The position numbers were made by a program, and so were the translations under genes. A DNA stretch of 64,000 nt from Chitinophaga tropicalis (GTDB lineage Bacteria > Bacteroidota > Bacteroidia > Chitinophagales > Chitinophagaceae): the NCBI RefSeq assembly GCF_009758205.1, contig NZ_WRXN01000002.1:434001-498000 (forward strand). The letters are read 5' to 3'. This document shows positions 43,074 through 52,842 of this stretch, piece by piece. The notes under the pieces are model-generated. The model was not told the origin of the DNA, did no database searches, and saw nothing but the letters and a program-made list of their open reading frames with translations. Every line of letters starts with the position of its first letter. Position 1 is the stretch's first letter.

Positions 43074-44352
43074 TACCATGGAACGCCCGCTTACCAGGAA
43101 TATTCACCCGGACCGGCCGGCCCTGAATCTCAAAGAATACGAGATGACAGGCGGATATACCGCTCTGCGCAAAGTATGCAGCGGTATGACGCCTGCTGCA
43201 CTTCAGAAGCTGGTGCAGGACAGTAACCTGAAAGGGAGAGGAGGTGCAGGTTTCAATACCGGTATAAAATGGAGCCTTATACCTATGGGAGAGGAGGCTG
43301 CTTCTCCAAAATACCTGATATGTAATGCAGATGAAATGGAGCCCGGCACATTTAAGGACAGACTATTGCTGGAAGGCAATCCGCATCAGCTGATTGAGGG
43401 AATGATCCTGGCTGCTTATGCCATACAGGCAAATATCTCTTACGTATTCTTACGCTGGGCTTATCATAAAGCGGCAGATCTGATACGGAAAAGCATACAG
43501 GAGGCATACGATGCCGGTTACCTGGGCAAAGATATACTGGGCAGCGGATTTCACCTGGACATGCACCTGCACACAGGTGTGGGGCGTTACATGTGCGGAG
43601 AGGAAACTGCTTTGCTGAATGCCCTGGAAGGGAAACGCGCCACTCCGCGGGCCAAGCCCCCGTTTCCACAGATCAGCGGACTGTTTGGTAAACCTACGAT
43701 TGTCAATAATGTAGAGACCCTTTGTTGTGTGCCACATATCGTCAATAACGGCATAGAGTGGTTCAAGGGGCTGAGCTATAGTGAGGATGGCGGTACAAAA
43801 CTGTATGGTGTAAGTGGAAAGGTGAAGAGGCCCGGTGTATGGGAGCTTCCTATGGGTGTTACTATGCGGGAGCTGATAGAGGAGCATGCGGGAGGAATGA
43901 AAGATGGCGTTGAGCTGAAGGGTGTGTTGCCCGGCGGTGCATCGACAGACTTTCTTACCACGCAGCACCTGGACATCAAAATGGATTATAAATCTGTTGC
44001 TGCCGCCGGCAGCCGGTTGGGAACGGGAACGATGATAGTGATGGATAGCGGCACCTGTCCCGTTGGTTTTGTACATAACCTTCAACACTTCTTTGCACAG
44101 GAGAGCTGCGGCTGGTGTACTCCCTGCCGTGAGGGCCTGCCCTGGGTAGAGAAGCTGCTGCTCTCTCTCGAAAAAGGCGAGGGTAAGAAAGAAGATATTG
44201 AGCTGCTGGATATGCATACGCAGCTACTTGGGCCGGGCAGTACGTTCTGTGCGCTGGCGCCTGGAGCTATGGAGCCATTGCAAAGCGCATTAAAATATTT
44301 CAGGGATGATTTCGAAAAGCATATTGAACATAAAAAATGTCCGTATGACTAA
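43066..44352 (+). CDS. nuoF: NADH-quinone oxidoreductase subunit F
   Basis: The 428-residue protein has the NADH/FMN site GRGGAGFNTGIKW and NADEMEPGTFKDR, and the N3 cluster ligands ESCGWCTPCREG plus the distant Cys in STFCALAPGA. It takes hydride from NADH onto FMN. The start overlaps the nuoE end, and a 70-bp spacer containing a palindrome (44373-44395) precedes nuoG. Confidence 0.95.
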   Translation: MSNTMERPLTRNIHPDRPALNLKEYEMTGGYTALRKVCSGMTPAALQKLVQDSNLKGRGGAGFNTGIKWSLIPMGEEAASPKYLICNADEMEPGTFKDRLLLEGNPHQLIEGMILAAYAIQANISYVFLRWAYHKAADLIRKSIQEAYDAGYLGKDILGSGFHLDMHLHTGVGRYMCGEETALLNALEGKRATPRAKPPFPQISGLFGKPTIVNNVETLCCVPHIVNNGIEWFKGLSYSEDGGTKLYGVSGKVKRPGVWELPMGVTMRELIEEHAGGMKDGVELKGVLPGGASTDFLTTQHLDIKMDYKSVAAAGSRLGTGTMIVMDSGTCPVGFVHNLQHFFAQESCGWCTPCREGLPWVEKLLLSLEKGEGKKEDIELLDMHTQLLGPGSTFCALAPGAMEPLQSALKYFRDDFEKHIEHKKCPYD

Positions 44353-44372
44353 TAAAGACCGGCTTAGATTTT

Positions 44373-44395
44373 TGTCTGCCTGCCTGTGGCAGACA
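44373..44395. repeat. Palindrome between nuoF and nuoG
   Basis: TGTCTGCC and GGCAGACA pair around a 7-nt loop containing GCCTGTGGC. It is inside the operon and has no T-tail; it could stabilise mRNA ends or belong to the 3-nt-loop palindrome family. Confidence 0.55.
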
Positions 44396-44422
44396 GACTG
44401 AGCGTATAAACTACTATTTACC

Positions 44423-47131
44423 ATGCCTACAATTTATATAGATAATAAAGCTTTCGAAGTAAAAGCAGGTAAGAACCTGCTGGAGGCCTGTCTGAGCCTG
44501 GGCCTTGATCTTCCGTACTTCTGCTGGCATCCTGCCATGGGAAGTGTGGGGGCTTGCCGCCAGTGTGCGGTAAAGGTGTTCAAAGATGAAGAGGATACCC
44601 GTGGACGGATAGTGATGAGTTGTATGGAAAGTGTGAAGGATGGCTTGCGGTTATCTGTCAATGATAAAACGGCTACTACTTTCAGGTCGCAGGTAATAGA
44701 ATGGCTGATGACCAACCATCCGCATGACTGTCCCGTGTGTGATGAAGGCGGATGCTGCCATCTGCAGGACGTTACTGTTATGACGGGGCATAATTACCGT
44801 CGCTATGAATATAAAAAGCGTACCTATACCAACCAGTACCTGGGGCCTTTGGTTAACCATGAAATGAACCGTTGTATACAGTGTTACCGTTGTGTACGTT
44901 ATTACAGGGATTATGCAGGAGGGAAAGACCTCAATGTATTCTCTGCTCATAACCATGTTTATTTCGGCCGGGAAAAGGACGGTGTATTACAAAGTCCGTT
45001 TAGCGGTAACCTGGTGGAGGTATGTCCTACAGGTGTATTTACAGATAAGACATTAAAGGAACATTATACCCGGAAGTGGGACCTTACCAATGCCCCGGCG
45101 GTTTGCCAGCATTGCAGCCTGGGATGTAATGTTATTGCCGGTGAAAGATATGGGCAGCTACGCAATATTGTAAACAGGTATAACAGTGAGGTGAATGGTT
45201 ACTTTCTGTGTGATAAGGGGCGTTTCGGGTATGAATTTGTGAACAGTGAGAACCGGGTAACACAGCCTCTTATCCGCAAGCGGCAGTCTGAAGCCGTAAA
45301 CCGTGCTACGCTGATGCAGCATATGAGCACATTGCTATCCGGTCATACGCTGATAGGCATTGGTTCTCCGAGAGCATCCCTTGAAAGCAACTATGCGTTG
45401 ATGGACCTTGTAGGGAAGGAAAATTTCTACCAGGGCATACCTGACGATCTTGTATACATAGAGCAGAAGATAGTAGATATACTGTTGTCAGGCGCTATTC
45501 ATACACCTTCATTAAAAGAAATTGAGCAGGCAGATGCAGTGCTTATACTAGGTGAAGATATCTGGAATACGGCCCCTGTAATGGCGCTGGCCGTCAGGCA
45601 GTCTGTTATGAAAACTGCCGCCACTCATACAACGGAGCAGGTAGCCATTCCCCTGTGGCATGATATGGCAGTCAGAGAGCTGGTACAGGATGCAAAAGGG
45701 TTCCTGGCCAATATGACCGTTACGGCATCTCCGCTCGATGAAATATCTGCTTCTACCATGCGGGCAGCTCCGGACGATCTGGCCCGCCTGGGATTTGCCA
45801 TTGCTCATATACTCAATCCCTCACTGCCGGAGGTGCCTGATGCTACCGATGCTGTCAGGACCCAGGCTATGAATATCAGTAGGGCATTGCAACAAGCCAA
45901 ACATCCTGTGATCATTACAGGGACTTCCTGCTGGAACAATGCCCTGGTCAGGGCAGCATTTGACATTGCAGCCGCGCTGGACCTGACTGAGAAGAGAGCC
46001 GGGCTGGCTTTTGTAATGCAGGACTGCAACAGCCTGGGGTTGGCTATGATGCGGTCGTCTTCTTTTGAGAAGGCGATCACCAGTGCAGAACGTTCATCCA
46101 ATGTTACAGCCATTATACTGGAGAATGACCTATACCGTTCTGTCCCGGCCGGACAGGCAGATGCTTTCTTCAGCAGCTGTAAGAATGTTGTGGTGCTTGA
46201 CACCTTGCATAACCGTACCACTGAAAGGGCTGATGTGCTGATCCCTGCGGCTACTTTTGCGGAGGCAGACGGCACTTTTGTCAATAATGAGGCCCGTGCC
46301 CAATGCAGCAGCCAGGTGTTCATGCCTGCCAACAGTGAGGTCAGGGAAAGCTTTAAATGGCTGTCAGAGATCCGGTCATTGAAGACGACTGCCGGCAACG
46401 GTCATGAGAAGCATCCGGACGAGATATTACAGGCCCTGGAAAGTAAATTCCCTCAATTCAAGGGTATTTCCAGGTCGGCCCCGCCACATGATTTCCGTTT
46501 TCATGGCGCCCGTATTCCGCGGGAATCGCACCGTTACAGTGGCCGTACTGCTATGCAGGCCAATATAGATGTGAGTGAGCCAAAGCCTTTGCAGGACGAT
46601 GATTCACCGCTTTCGTATACCATGGAAGGATACAGGGGGCCAGCGCCTTCGCCGCTGATCCCTTTCTTCTGGGCGCCGGGGTGGAACTCAGGTCAGTCTG
46701 TGAACAAATTCCAGCTGGAGACCGGCGGTTCGCTGAAAGGTGGTGAACCCGGCGTACGATTGGCTGAGCAGACGGGAGTAACACCTGTTTTCTCCCGCGA
46801 TATACCTGATGCTTTTACAGCCCGACAGGACAAGTGGCTGCTGCTGCCGCAGTATCACCTTTTCGGCTCAGGTGAGCTCAGCGTGTATACGGAAGGGATA
46901 GCGTCACAGTCGCCCGCCCCTTACATCTCCCTTTCAAGGCACGATGCAGAACGGGCAGGGTTGAAGGAGGGGGATATAGTTACTGTTAAATCTGATGGTA
47001 AAGCATATTCGCTTCCACTTTCAATACATGGATCATTACCTGACGGCATCATGCTGGTGCCTGCCGGGCTGAGAGGAATGGATAGCTGGAGTTGGGGAGG
47101 ATGGGTAAACATCTCAACTGTAAAAGTATGA
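44423..47131 (+). CDS. nuoG: NADH-quinone oxidoreductase subunit G with N7 cluster site
   Basis: The protein has 902 residues. The N-terminal ferredoxin domain carries N1b (Cys of FCWHP, ACRQCAVKV, VMSC), HPHDCPVCDEGGCC supplies N5 (one His ligand), and MNRCIQCYRCVRY...VEVCPTG supplies N4. A fourth set, CQHCSLGC followed by Cys after 27 residues (C-x2-C-x3-C-x27-C), is the N7 site found only in some bacteria. A molybdopterin-oxidoreductase-like body follows and has no molybdenum role. The C-terminal part (from about 700) is longer and less conserved. Its stop overlaps the nuoH start (ATGA). Confidence 0.94.
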   Translation: MPTIYIDNKAFEVKAGKNLLEACLSLGLDLPYFCWHPAMGSVGACRQCAVKVFKDEEDTRGRIVMSCMESVKDGLRLSVNDKTATTFRSQVIEWLMTNHPHDCPVCDEGGCCHLQDVTVMTGHNYRRYEYKKRTYTNQYLGPLVNHEMNRCIQCYRCVRYYRDYAGGKDLNVFSAHNHVYFGREKDGVLQSPFSGNLVEVCPTGVFTDKTLKEHYTRKWDLTNAPAVCQHCSLGCNVIAGERYGQLRNIVNRYNSEVNGYFLCDKGRFGYEFVNSENRVTQPLIRKRQSEAVNRATLMQHMSTLLSGHTLIGIGSPRASLESNYALMDLVGKENFYQGIPDDLVYIEQKIVDILLSGAIHTPSLKEIEQADAVLILGEDIWNTAPVMALAVRQSVMKTAATHTTEQVAIPLWHDMAVRELVQDAKGFLANMTVTASPLDEISASTMRAAPDDLARLGFAIAHILNPSLPEVPDATDAVRTQAMNISRALQQAKHPVIITGTSCWNNALVRAAFDIAAALDLTEKRAGLAFVMQDCNSLGLAMMRSSSFEKAITSAERSSNVTAIILENDLYRSVPAGQADAFFSSCKNVVVLDTLHNRTTERADVLIPAATFAEADGTFVNNEARAQCSSQVFMPANSEVRESFKWLSEIRSLKTTAGNGHEKHPDEILQALESKFPQFKGISRSAPPHDFRFHGARIPRESHRYSGRTAMQANIDVSEPKPLQDDDSPLSYTMEGYRGPAPSPLIPFFWAPGWNSGQSVNKFQLETGGSLKGGEPGVRLAEQTGVTPVFSRDIPDAFTARQDKWLLLPQYHLFGSGELSVYTEGIASQSPAPYISLSRHDAERAGLKEGDIVTVKSDGKAYSLPLSIHGSLPDGIMLVPAGLRGMDSWSWGGWVNISTVKV

Positions 47132-48084
47132 CTGTTATGCAACACGTATGGATAGTACTGGGTGTACTCTTTGTGTTCCTGAATATAGCTGCAGGTCTTA
47201 TCTGGGTGGAGCGCAGGCTGCTGGCCCTGTGGCAGGACCGGCTGGGACCTAACCGCGCGGGACCTCTCGGGCTTTTTATTGTGCTGGCGGATACGCTGAA
47301 GCTCTTCTTTAAAGAAGACTGGATACCACCTTTTGCAGATAAATGGGTGTTTATACTGGCGCCTACCGTAGTAGTGGCCAGTGTGTTGATGGGACTTGCC
47401 ATCATACCTTTTGCGCCGGGTATTGTAGTGGCGGATCTGAATGTGGGGCTGATGTTCTTCCTGGCCATGTCATCGCTGGGCGTATACAGTATTGTGCTGG
47501 GAGGGTGGGCGTCCAACAATAAGTACTCACTGCTGGGCGCGTTACGTGGCGCTTCCCAGATGATAGCATACGAAGTGTTTATGGGTCTTTCACTGATGGG
47601 CGTGGTGATGCTGAGCAGGTCCTTTAACCTGACAGAGATAGTAGCTGCGCAGGAAAAGATCTGGTATGTTTTCTTACAGCCTGTTGGCTTTATCATATTC
47701 TTTATTGCAGGACTGGCTGAAACCCACCGGTTGCCGTTTGATATTCCTGAAGCGGAAAGTGAGCTGATAGCAGGCTTCCATGCAGAATATTCAGGGATGA
47801 AATTCGGGATGTTCTTCATCGGGGAGTACCTGGGTATTTCGCTGATATCTGCCATGACGGTGACACTGTTTTTTGGCGGATGGCTGGGGCCTGCGTTCCT
47901 TCCGCCGGTGGTGTGGTTCTTTCTGAAAACGTTCCTGTTTATTGGTCTTTTCATATTGCTGAGAGCATCGTTGCCACGTCCGCGATATGATCAGCTGATG
48001 GCATACGGCTGGAAGCTGTTGCTGCCACTGGTATTGGCTAACCTGCTGATAACCGGAGCAGTAGCCCTCTGGTTGAAATCTTAA
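47128..48084 (+). CDS. nuoH: NADH-quinone oxidoreductase subunit H
   Basis: The protein has 318 residues from the ATG overlapping the nuoG stop (a Met three codons later also fits; the frame is open upstream within nuoG). Eight membrane helices are present with [23 protein letters not shown] and [26 protein letters not shown], the acidic loop that lines the quinone channel. Confidence 0.93.
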   Translation: MTVMQHVWIVLGVLFVFLNIAAGLIWVERRLLALWQDRLGPNRAGPLGLFIVLADTLKLFFKEDWIPPFADKWVFILAPTVVVASVLMGLAIIPFAPGIVVADLNVGLMFFLAMSSLGVYSIVLGGWASNNKYSLLGALRGASQMIAYEVFMGLSLMGVVMLSRSFNLTEIVAAQEKIWYVFLQPVGFIIFFIAGLAETHRLPFDIPEAESELIAGFHAEYSGMKFGMFFIGEYLGISLISAMTVTLFFGGWLGPAFLPPVVWFFLKTFLFIGLFILLRASLPRPRYDQLMAYGWKLLLPLVLANLLITGAVALWLKS

Positions 48085-48109
48085 TGAGTATAACTTAAAA
48101 TATATAACG

Positions 48110-48625
48110 ATGATTAGTCACCTGCGTACAATGTGGTTGGTCTTTGTGCATCTCTTCCACAGGAAGGTCACTATCCAGTACCCGGAACAGAGAGTACCGT
48201 TGCCTCCGCGCTGGCGTGGGCGTATAGTGCTGACCAAAGATCCTGACGGGGGAGAGCGCTGTGTTGGATGTTATCTCTGTGCTGCTGCCTGTCCGGTGGA
48301 CTGTATTGCTTTACAGGCTACTGAAAATGAAGAGGGGCGGAGATATCCTGAGTTCTTCCGCATTAATTTTTCCCGCTGCATTTTTTGCGGGTATTGTGAA
48401 GAAGCCTGTCCCACCTACGCTATACAGCTTATTCCCGATTTTGAGATGGCGGAATACAAACGCCAGGACCTTGTGTATGAAAAGGAAGACCTGCTGATAG
48501 ACAGCCAGGGGAAATACCCCGGCTATAACTTTTATAATGTGGCGGGTCTTGATGCCGGAGTGAAAGAAAAAGGGAAGGGAGGAAATGAGGAAGAACCGGT
48601 AGACATAAAAAGCTTAATCCCCTGA
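48110..48625 (+). CDS. nuoI: NADH-quinone oxidoreductase subunit I
   Basis: The 171-residue protein has two [4Fe-4S] ferredoxin motifs, [12 protein letters not shown] and [12 protein letters not shown] (clusters N6a and N6b), with an N-terminal amphipathic helix and the usual [19 protein letters not shown] tail. It passes electrons from NuoG to NuoB. Confidence 0.94.
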   Translation: MISHLRTMWLVFVHLFHRKVTIQYPEQRVPLPPRWRGRIVLTKDPDGGERCVGCYLCAAACPVDCIALQATENEEGRRYPEFFRINFSRCIFCGYCEEACPTYAIQLIPDFEMAEYKRQDLVYEKEDLLIDSQGKYPGYNFYNVAGLDAGVKEKGKGGNEEEPVDIKSLIP

Positions 48626-48637
48626 AAATTCAAAGCG

Positions 48638-49165
48638 ATGCCGATCCTTTTCTATATATCGTCTCTCGTTGCCATACTGGCTACTATCATGGTGATAACC
48701 CGGTATCATCCTATTCATGCTTTGCTGTATCTGATTGTTTCCTTTATGGCTATTGCCGTTACATTCCTTTCTATGGGCGCTCCGTTTGCTGCTGCGCTGG
48801 AGGTGATCATCTATGCAGGCGCTATTATGGTGCTCTTCATTTTTGTGGTCATGATGCTGAACCTGGGTAAGCAAACGGCACAGCAGGAAAAGGAATGGTT
48901 ACAGCCCCGGGTGTGGCTCTGGCCTTCTGTGCTCACGCTGGTGTTGCTGGCTGAGATGATAGTACTATTGTTACGTCCGTCACCGACGGATATGCCAGCA
49001 GTGGCAGTCGATGCCCGGCAGATATCTTTATCACTTTACGGGGAATACATTATTGCGGTGGAGCTGGTGGGCTTTCTGCTGATGACGGGTATTGTCGGGG
49101 CCGCGCATATTGGTAAACAAAGGAAAAAGAGCCTGCACAGGTTCCTGCAAACAACAACAACATAA
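48638..49165 (+). CDS. nuoJ: NADH-quinone oxidoreductase subunit J
   Basis: The 175-residue membrane protein has five helices and the signature AALEVIIYAGAIMVLFIFVVMML, part of the ND6-like helix whose bulge transmits coupling between arms. It lies 12 bp after nuoI and 5 bp before nuoK. Confidence 0.93.
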   Translation: MPILFYISSLVAILATIMVITRYHPIHALLYLIVSFMAIAVTFLSMGAPFAAALEVIIYAGAIMVLFIFVVMMLNLGKQTAQQEKEWLQPRVWLWPSVLTLVLLAEMIVLLLRPSPTDMPAVAVDARQISLSLYGEYIIAVELVGFLLMTGIVGAAHIGKQRKKSLHRFLQTTTT

Positions 49166-49170
49166 AACTG

Positions 49171-49479
49171 ATGGCACCTATTCACGCACATACGGTATTA
49201 GTAGTTGCCGCTATCCTGTTTGTACTGGGACTGGCGGGTGTACTGACAAGGAAGAACATCCTGTTCATGCTGCTTTCTGTAGAAATCATGCTTAACTCTG
49301 CCGGGCTGGCTTTTGTGGCCGCCGGGGCAAGGTGGCAGCAACCGGACGGACAGATCATGTACCTGTTCATTCTTGCTATGGCCGCAGCAGAGGTGTCTGT
49401 GGCACTGGCGCTGGTAGTACAGATCCATCACCAGCGGAAATCACTTGATATTGATCAGCTCAAAGAATTAAAAGATTAA
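49171..49479 (+). CDS. nuoK: NADH-quinone oxidoreductase subunit K
   Basis: The 102-residue protein has three helices, with the conserved Glu of LLSVEIMLNSAGLAFV and the second in AAAEVSVALAL, both on the proton path between the quinone site and the antiporter-like subunits. Confidence 0.94.
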   Translation: MAPIHAHTVLVVAAILFVLGLAGVLTRKNILFMLLSVEIMLNSAGLAFVAAGARWQQPDGQIMYLFILAMAAAEVSVALALVVQIHHQRKSLDIDQLKELKD

Positions 49480-49486
49480 GTTCTAT

Positions 49487-51376
49487 ATGCAACAATATCT
49501 GTACCTGATACCTGCATTGCCCCTGGCCGGGTTCCTGGTGTTATCACTGGCAGGGAGATACCTGTCCCGCAATTTCATTGCCGGTATTGGGGCAGGCAGC
49601 ATCTGTATATCTGCGCTTATCACTATCCTGTTAAGCGCCCGTTTTCTGCAATCTCCGCCGGAGACAGGCGCCTATACGCAGGTGTTATGGCACTGGTTTT
49701 CTGTTGAGGGACTGGTGTCGAATATCAGCCTGCGTGTGGATTCACTGTCGCTCGTCTTCATCTGTATCATCACTTTCATAGGGGCGCTGATCCATATCTA
49801 CTCTATTGCCTTCATGCGTGAGGACAGGGATTATGCCCGTTTTTTTGCTTCCATGAACCTTTTCGTTTGTGCCATGCTGATGCTGGTGATGGCAGACAAC
49901 CTGGTGTTGTTATACCTGGGCTGGGAGGGAGTGGGCCTGTGCAGTTACCTGCTGATAGGGTTCTGGTATGAAACTCCCGGCAATTACCGGGCGGCGAACA
50001 AGGCATTTGTGATCACCCGTATCGGGGATACCGCTATGATCATTGGGCTTTTCCTGTTGTTTAAAGAATTGGGCACATTGTATATTCCTGATGTGCTGGC
50101 AAGGGCCACACAACATTTCAGCAGTGGTGCTGATGGTGTTACGTTGATAGCCATCCTGCTTCTTTGTGGTGGTATGGGAAAATCGGCGCAGCTGCCGCTG
50201 CAGACATGGTTGCCGGATGCTATGGCCGGGCCTTCTCCCGTCAGTGCATTGATCCATGCCGCTACTATGGTCACTGCCGGCGTTTACCTTATTGCCAGGA
50301 TGCATACCATCTTTGAGCTTTCGCCCGTGGCTATGCAGATAACTGCAATAGTGGGCGCTGTTACGCTTTTCGTGGCAGGCTGCAGTGCTATGGTACAGAC
50401 GGATATTAAGAGGATACTGGCTTATTCTACCATCAGCCAGATAGGATATATGTTCCTGGCCCTGGGAGTGGGCGCCTGGAGCGCAGGTATCTTCCACTTC
50501 TTCACCCATGCCTTTTTCAAGGCATTGCTGTTCCTTGCTGCAGGCGCTGTTATTGAGACATTGCATCATGAGCATAATATCTTTAAGATGGGCGGGCTGA
50601 GAAAAACGATGCCTGTCATTTTCTGGACCTTTACTATTGGCGCGGCTGCGCTGGCCGCCCTGCCGCTGGTCACCGCCGGCTTTTTCAGCAAGGACCAGAT
50701 ACTTTGGTATGCGTGGAGCGCGGGTGGCGGTCACCCGGTATTATGGGCTTTAGCGCTGGCAGGCGCTTTTATCACGGCGCTTTATTCAACCAGGCTGATA
50801 CTGGTGGTCTTCTGGGGAGAGATGAAGACAACACCCGGGCATCTGCCATCGCGTGTTATGACGGTGCCGCTGGTCATCCTGGCTTTCTTTTCTGTTGCAG
50901 CAGGGTGGATAGAATGGCCGCACAATATTCTGCATGTTGATCTTTTTTCAGAAGAAGTACAGCATGTATTGCCGGCAACTGTTTTAAAAGAGGGGTTGCC
51001 TGCAGAAATAGTATTTCAGCTGATAGCCGTAGTAGTATCGCTGATTGGCATATACAGCGGTTATTCGCTTTACTACGGTCAAAGTCCGTTGTTGCAGCAA
51101 TGGAAGCAATCGCCCACGGTAATGTCTGTACGGGACTTCTTTTTCAGCGGATGGAGGTTTGACCAGTTGTATGACGCGTTGATAGTAAGGCCTTTCCTGT
51201 TCATTACCCGTATCAACAAATCTGATATATCTGACAAACTGTATACTGCCATTGCCAATGTGAGCATGCTGCTTAACCGGCAGTTCTCAGTAACCCAGAA
51301 TGGTTCACTGAGATGGTATGTAACAGGTGTGCTGATAGGTATCCTGTTTATCATCACCTTACAATTACTGTTATGA
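49487..51376 (+). CDS. nuoL: NADH-quinone oxidoreductase subunit L
   Basis: The 629-residue antiporter-like subunit has GWEGVGLCSYLLIGFWY (the TM5 Glu), KSAQLPLQTWLPDAMAGPSPVSALIHAATMVTAGVYL (the TM7 Lys/His region) and the long lateral C-terminal helix ending in a final membrane segment. It is the distal proton-pumping subunit. Its stop overlaps the nuoM start. Confidence 0.95.
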   Translation: MQQYLYLIPALPLAGFLVLSLAGRYLSRNFIAGIGAGSICISALITILLSARFLQSPPETGAYTQVLWHWFSVEGLVSNISLRVDSLSLVFICIITFIGALIHIYSIAFMREDRDYARFFASMNLFVCAMLMLVMADNLVLLYLGWEGVGLCSYLLIGFWYETPGNYRAANKAFVITRIGDTAMIIGLFLLFKELGTLYIPDVLARATQHFSSGADGVTLIAILLLCGGMGKSAQLPLQTWLPDAMAGPSPVSALIHAATMVTAGVYLIARMHTIFELSPVAMQITAIVGAVTLFVAGCSAMVQTDIKRILAYSTISQIGYMFLALGVGAWSAGIFHFFTHAFFKALLFLAAGAVIETLHHEHNIFKMGGLRKTMPVIFWTFTIGAAALAALPLVTAGFFSKDQILWYAWSAGGGHPVLWALALAGAFITALYSTRLILVVFWGEMKTTPGHLPSRVMTVPLVILAFFSVAAGWIEWPHNILHVDLFSEEVQHVLPATVLKEGLPAEIVFQLIAVVVSLIGIYSGYSLYYGQSPLLQQWKQSPTVMSVRDFFFSGWRFDQLYDALIVRPFLFITRINKSDISDKLYTAIANVSMLLNRQFSVTQNGSLRWYVTGVLIGILFIITLQLLL

Positions 51377-52842
51377 TACTGATATGGATGCTATGCATAT
51401 TACTGGCAGGAGGCATCTTATGCTGGCTGGCAGCCCAAAGGCAGCCCTTGCTGGCCAGGTGGATAGCCCTTATTACTGTCAGCGCTGACCTGCTGATAGC
51501 CTGCTGGCTTTTTCCAGTTTACCAGGCTTTCCCGGATAATTCTTCCTGGTTCATCAACTACCAGGCAAACTGGATACCGGCGCTGGGAGTCAGCTTTCAT
51601 GTAGCCCTGGACGGTTTCAGCCATATATTGCTGTTGCTTACTTATTTCCTGGGCATCCTGGCGGTACTTTGTTCCTGGAAGGAAGTCAGGGAAAGGACAG
51701 GTTTTTATTTCTTTAACCTGTTGTGGACACTGGCAGGTATCAGTGGTGTGTTCATTGCCATGGACCTGTTCCTGTTCTACTTCTGCTGGGAGATCATGCT
51801 GATCCCTATGTTCCTGCTGATCATTCTCTGGGGAGATGTCCGCCGGCATTATGCTGCCTATAAGTTCTTTCTCTTTACACAAGCTGGTAGTTTGCTGATG
51901 TTGCTGGCTATACTGGCGTTGTATTTTATTCATGGTCAGCAGACAGGGAACTACACCTTCGATTATTTCGCTTTACTGCAAACGGCCCTGACGCCTTCTA
52001 CTGCTATGTGGACCATGCTGGGGTTTCTTATAGCATTTGTTATTAAGCTGCCGGCAGTACCGTTCCATAACTGGTTGCCGGATGCACACGGAGAAGCGCC
52101 TACTGCGGGAAGTCTCCTGCTGGCGGGTCTACTGCTGAAAACGGGGGCTTATGGTATAATACGCTTTGTATTACCGATATTCCCCCAGGCCGCAGCAGAT
52201 ATTGCGCCCTGGATGATACTGATAGGTGTGGCGGGGATTATTTACGGAGCATTACTGGCTTTTTCGCAAACAGACCTCAAACGGCTGATAGCTTATACAT
52301 CTGTAAGTCATATGGGATTTGTGCTGGTAGGTGTTTTTTCTTTCAGCAGTATAGCTATGCAGGGAGTGGTGATGCAGATACTGACACACGGGCTTAGTAC
52401 AGGTGCGTTGTTCCTTATGGCGGGTATGCTGAAGGAAAGACTACATACGAGAGATATTACTAAAATGGGAGGGTTGTGGACTTCCATGCCAAGGCTCGGA
52501 GGAATGGCAATACTACTGACAATGGCATCTGCAGGGTTGCCGGCATTGGGTAACTTTATTGCAGAATTCTTTATCCTGCTGGGAACATTCTCCAACAACC
52601 CGGTGCTCAGTATTATAGCTACCCTTGGTCTGATCCTTTCCGCTGTATATTCCCTGCGTATGATGCAGAAAGTGTTTATGGGCCCGCTGATAAGCACTGT
52701 GCCTGTAGTGGACCTCAGCGCCAGGGAACTGATCATACTGACTGCGCTGAGTATCAGCATTGTGGTATTGGGTTTATTTCCGCAACCTGTAATAGATACT
52801 GTGCATCATTTATCTACTATTCATCCGTTACTCCATGAATGA
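51373..52842 (+). CDS. nuoM: NADH-quinone oxidoreductase subunit M
   Basis: The protein has 489 residues from the ATG overlapping the nuoL stop (ATGA); the frame is open 60 bp further upstream inside nuoL, which is not the real start. Antiporter-like motifs are FYFCWEIMLIPMFLLI, KLPAVPFHNWLPDAHGEAPTAGS and SVSHMGFVLVG. It overlaps nuoN by 8 bp. Confidence 0.94.
   Translation: MILIWMLCILLAGGILCWLAAQRQPLLARWIALITVSADLLIACWLFPVYQAFPDNSSWFINYQANWIPALGVSFHVALDGFSHILLLLTYFLGILAVLCSWKEVRERTGFYFFNLLWTLAGISGVFIAMDLFLFYFCWEIMLIPMFLLIILWGDVRRHYAAYKFFLFTQAGSLLMLLAILALYFIHGQQTGNYTFDYFALLQTALTPSTAMWTMLGFLIAFVIKLPAVPFHNWLPDAHGEAPTAGSLLLAGLLLKTGAYGIIRFVLPIFPQAAADIAPWMILIGVAGIIYGALLAFSQTDLKRLIAYTSVSHMGFVLVGVFSFSSIAMQGVVMQILTHGLSTGALFLMAGMLKERLHTRDITKMGGLWTSMPRLGGMAILLTMASAGLPALGNFIAEFFILLGTFSNNPVLSIIATLGLILSAVYSLRMMQKVFMGPLISTVPVVDLSARELIILTALSISIVVLGLFPQPVIDTVHHLSTIHPLLHE

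Noticed and set aside
43450..44217. A 255-codon minus-strand frame in nuoF
   Set aside because: Antisense to a complete complex I subunit with all cluster ligands.
49910..50734. A 274-codon minus-strand frame in nuoL
   Set aside because: Antisense shadow in a conserved antiporter-like subunit; no recognisable fold.
51313..51372. Upstream in-frame start for nuoM
   Set aside because: It lies inside nuoL; the ATGA overlap at 51373 gives the family's normal N-terminus.
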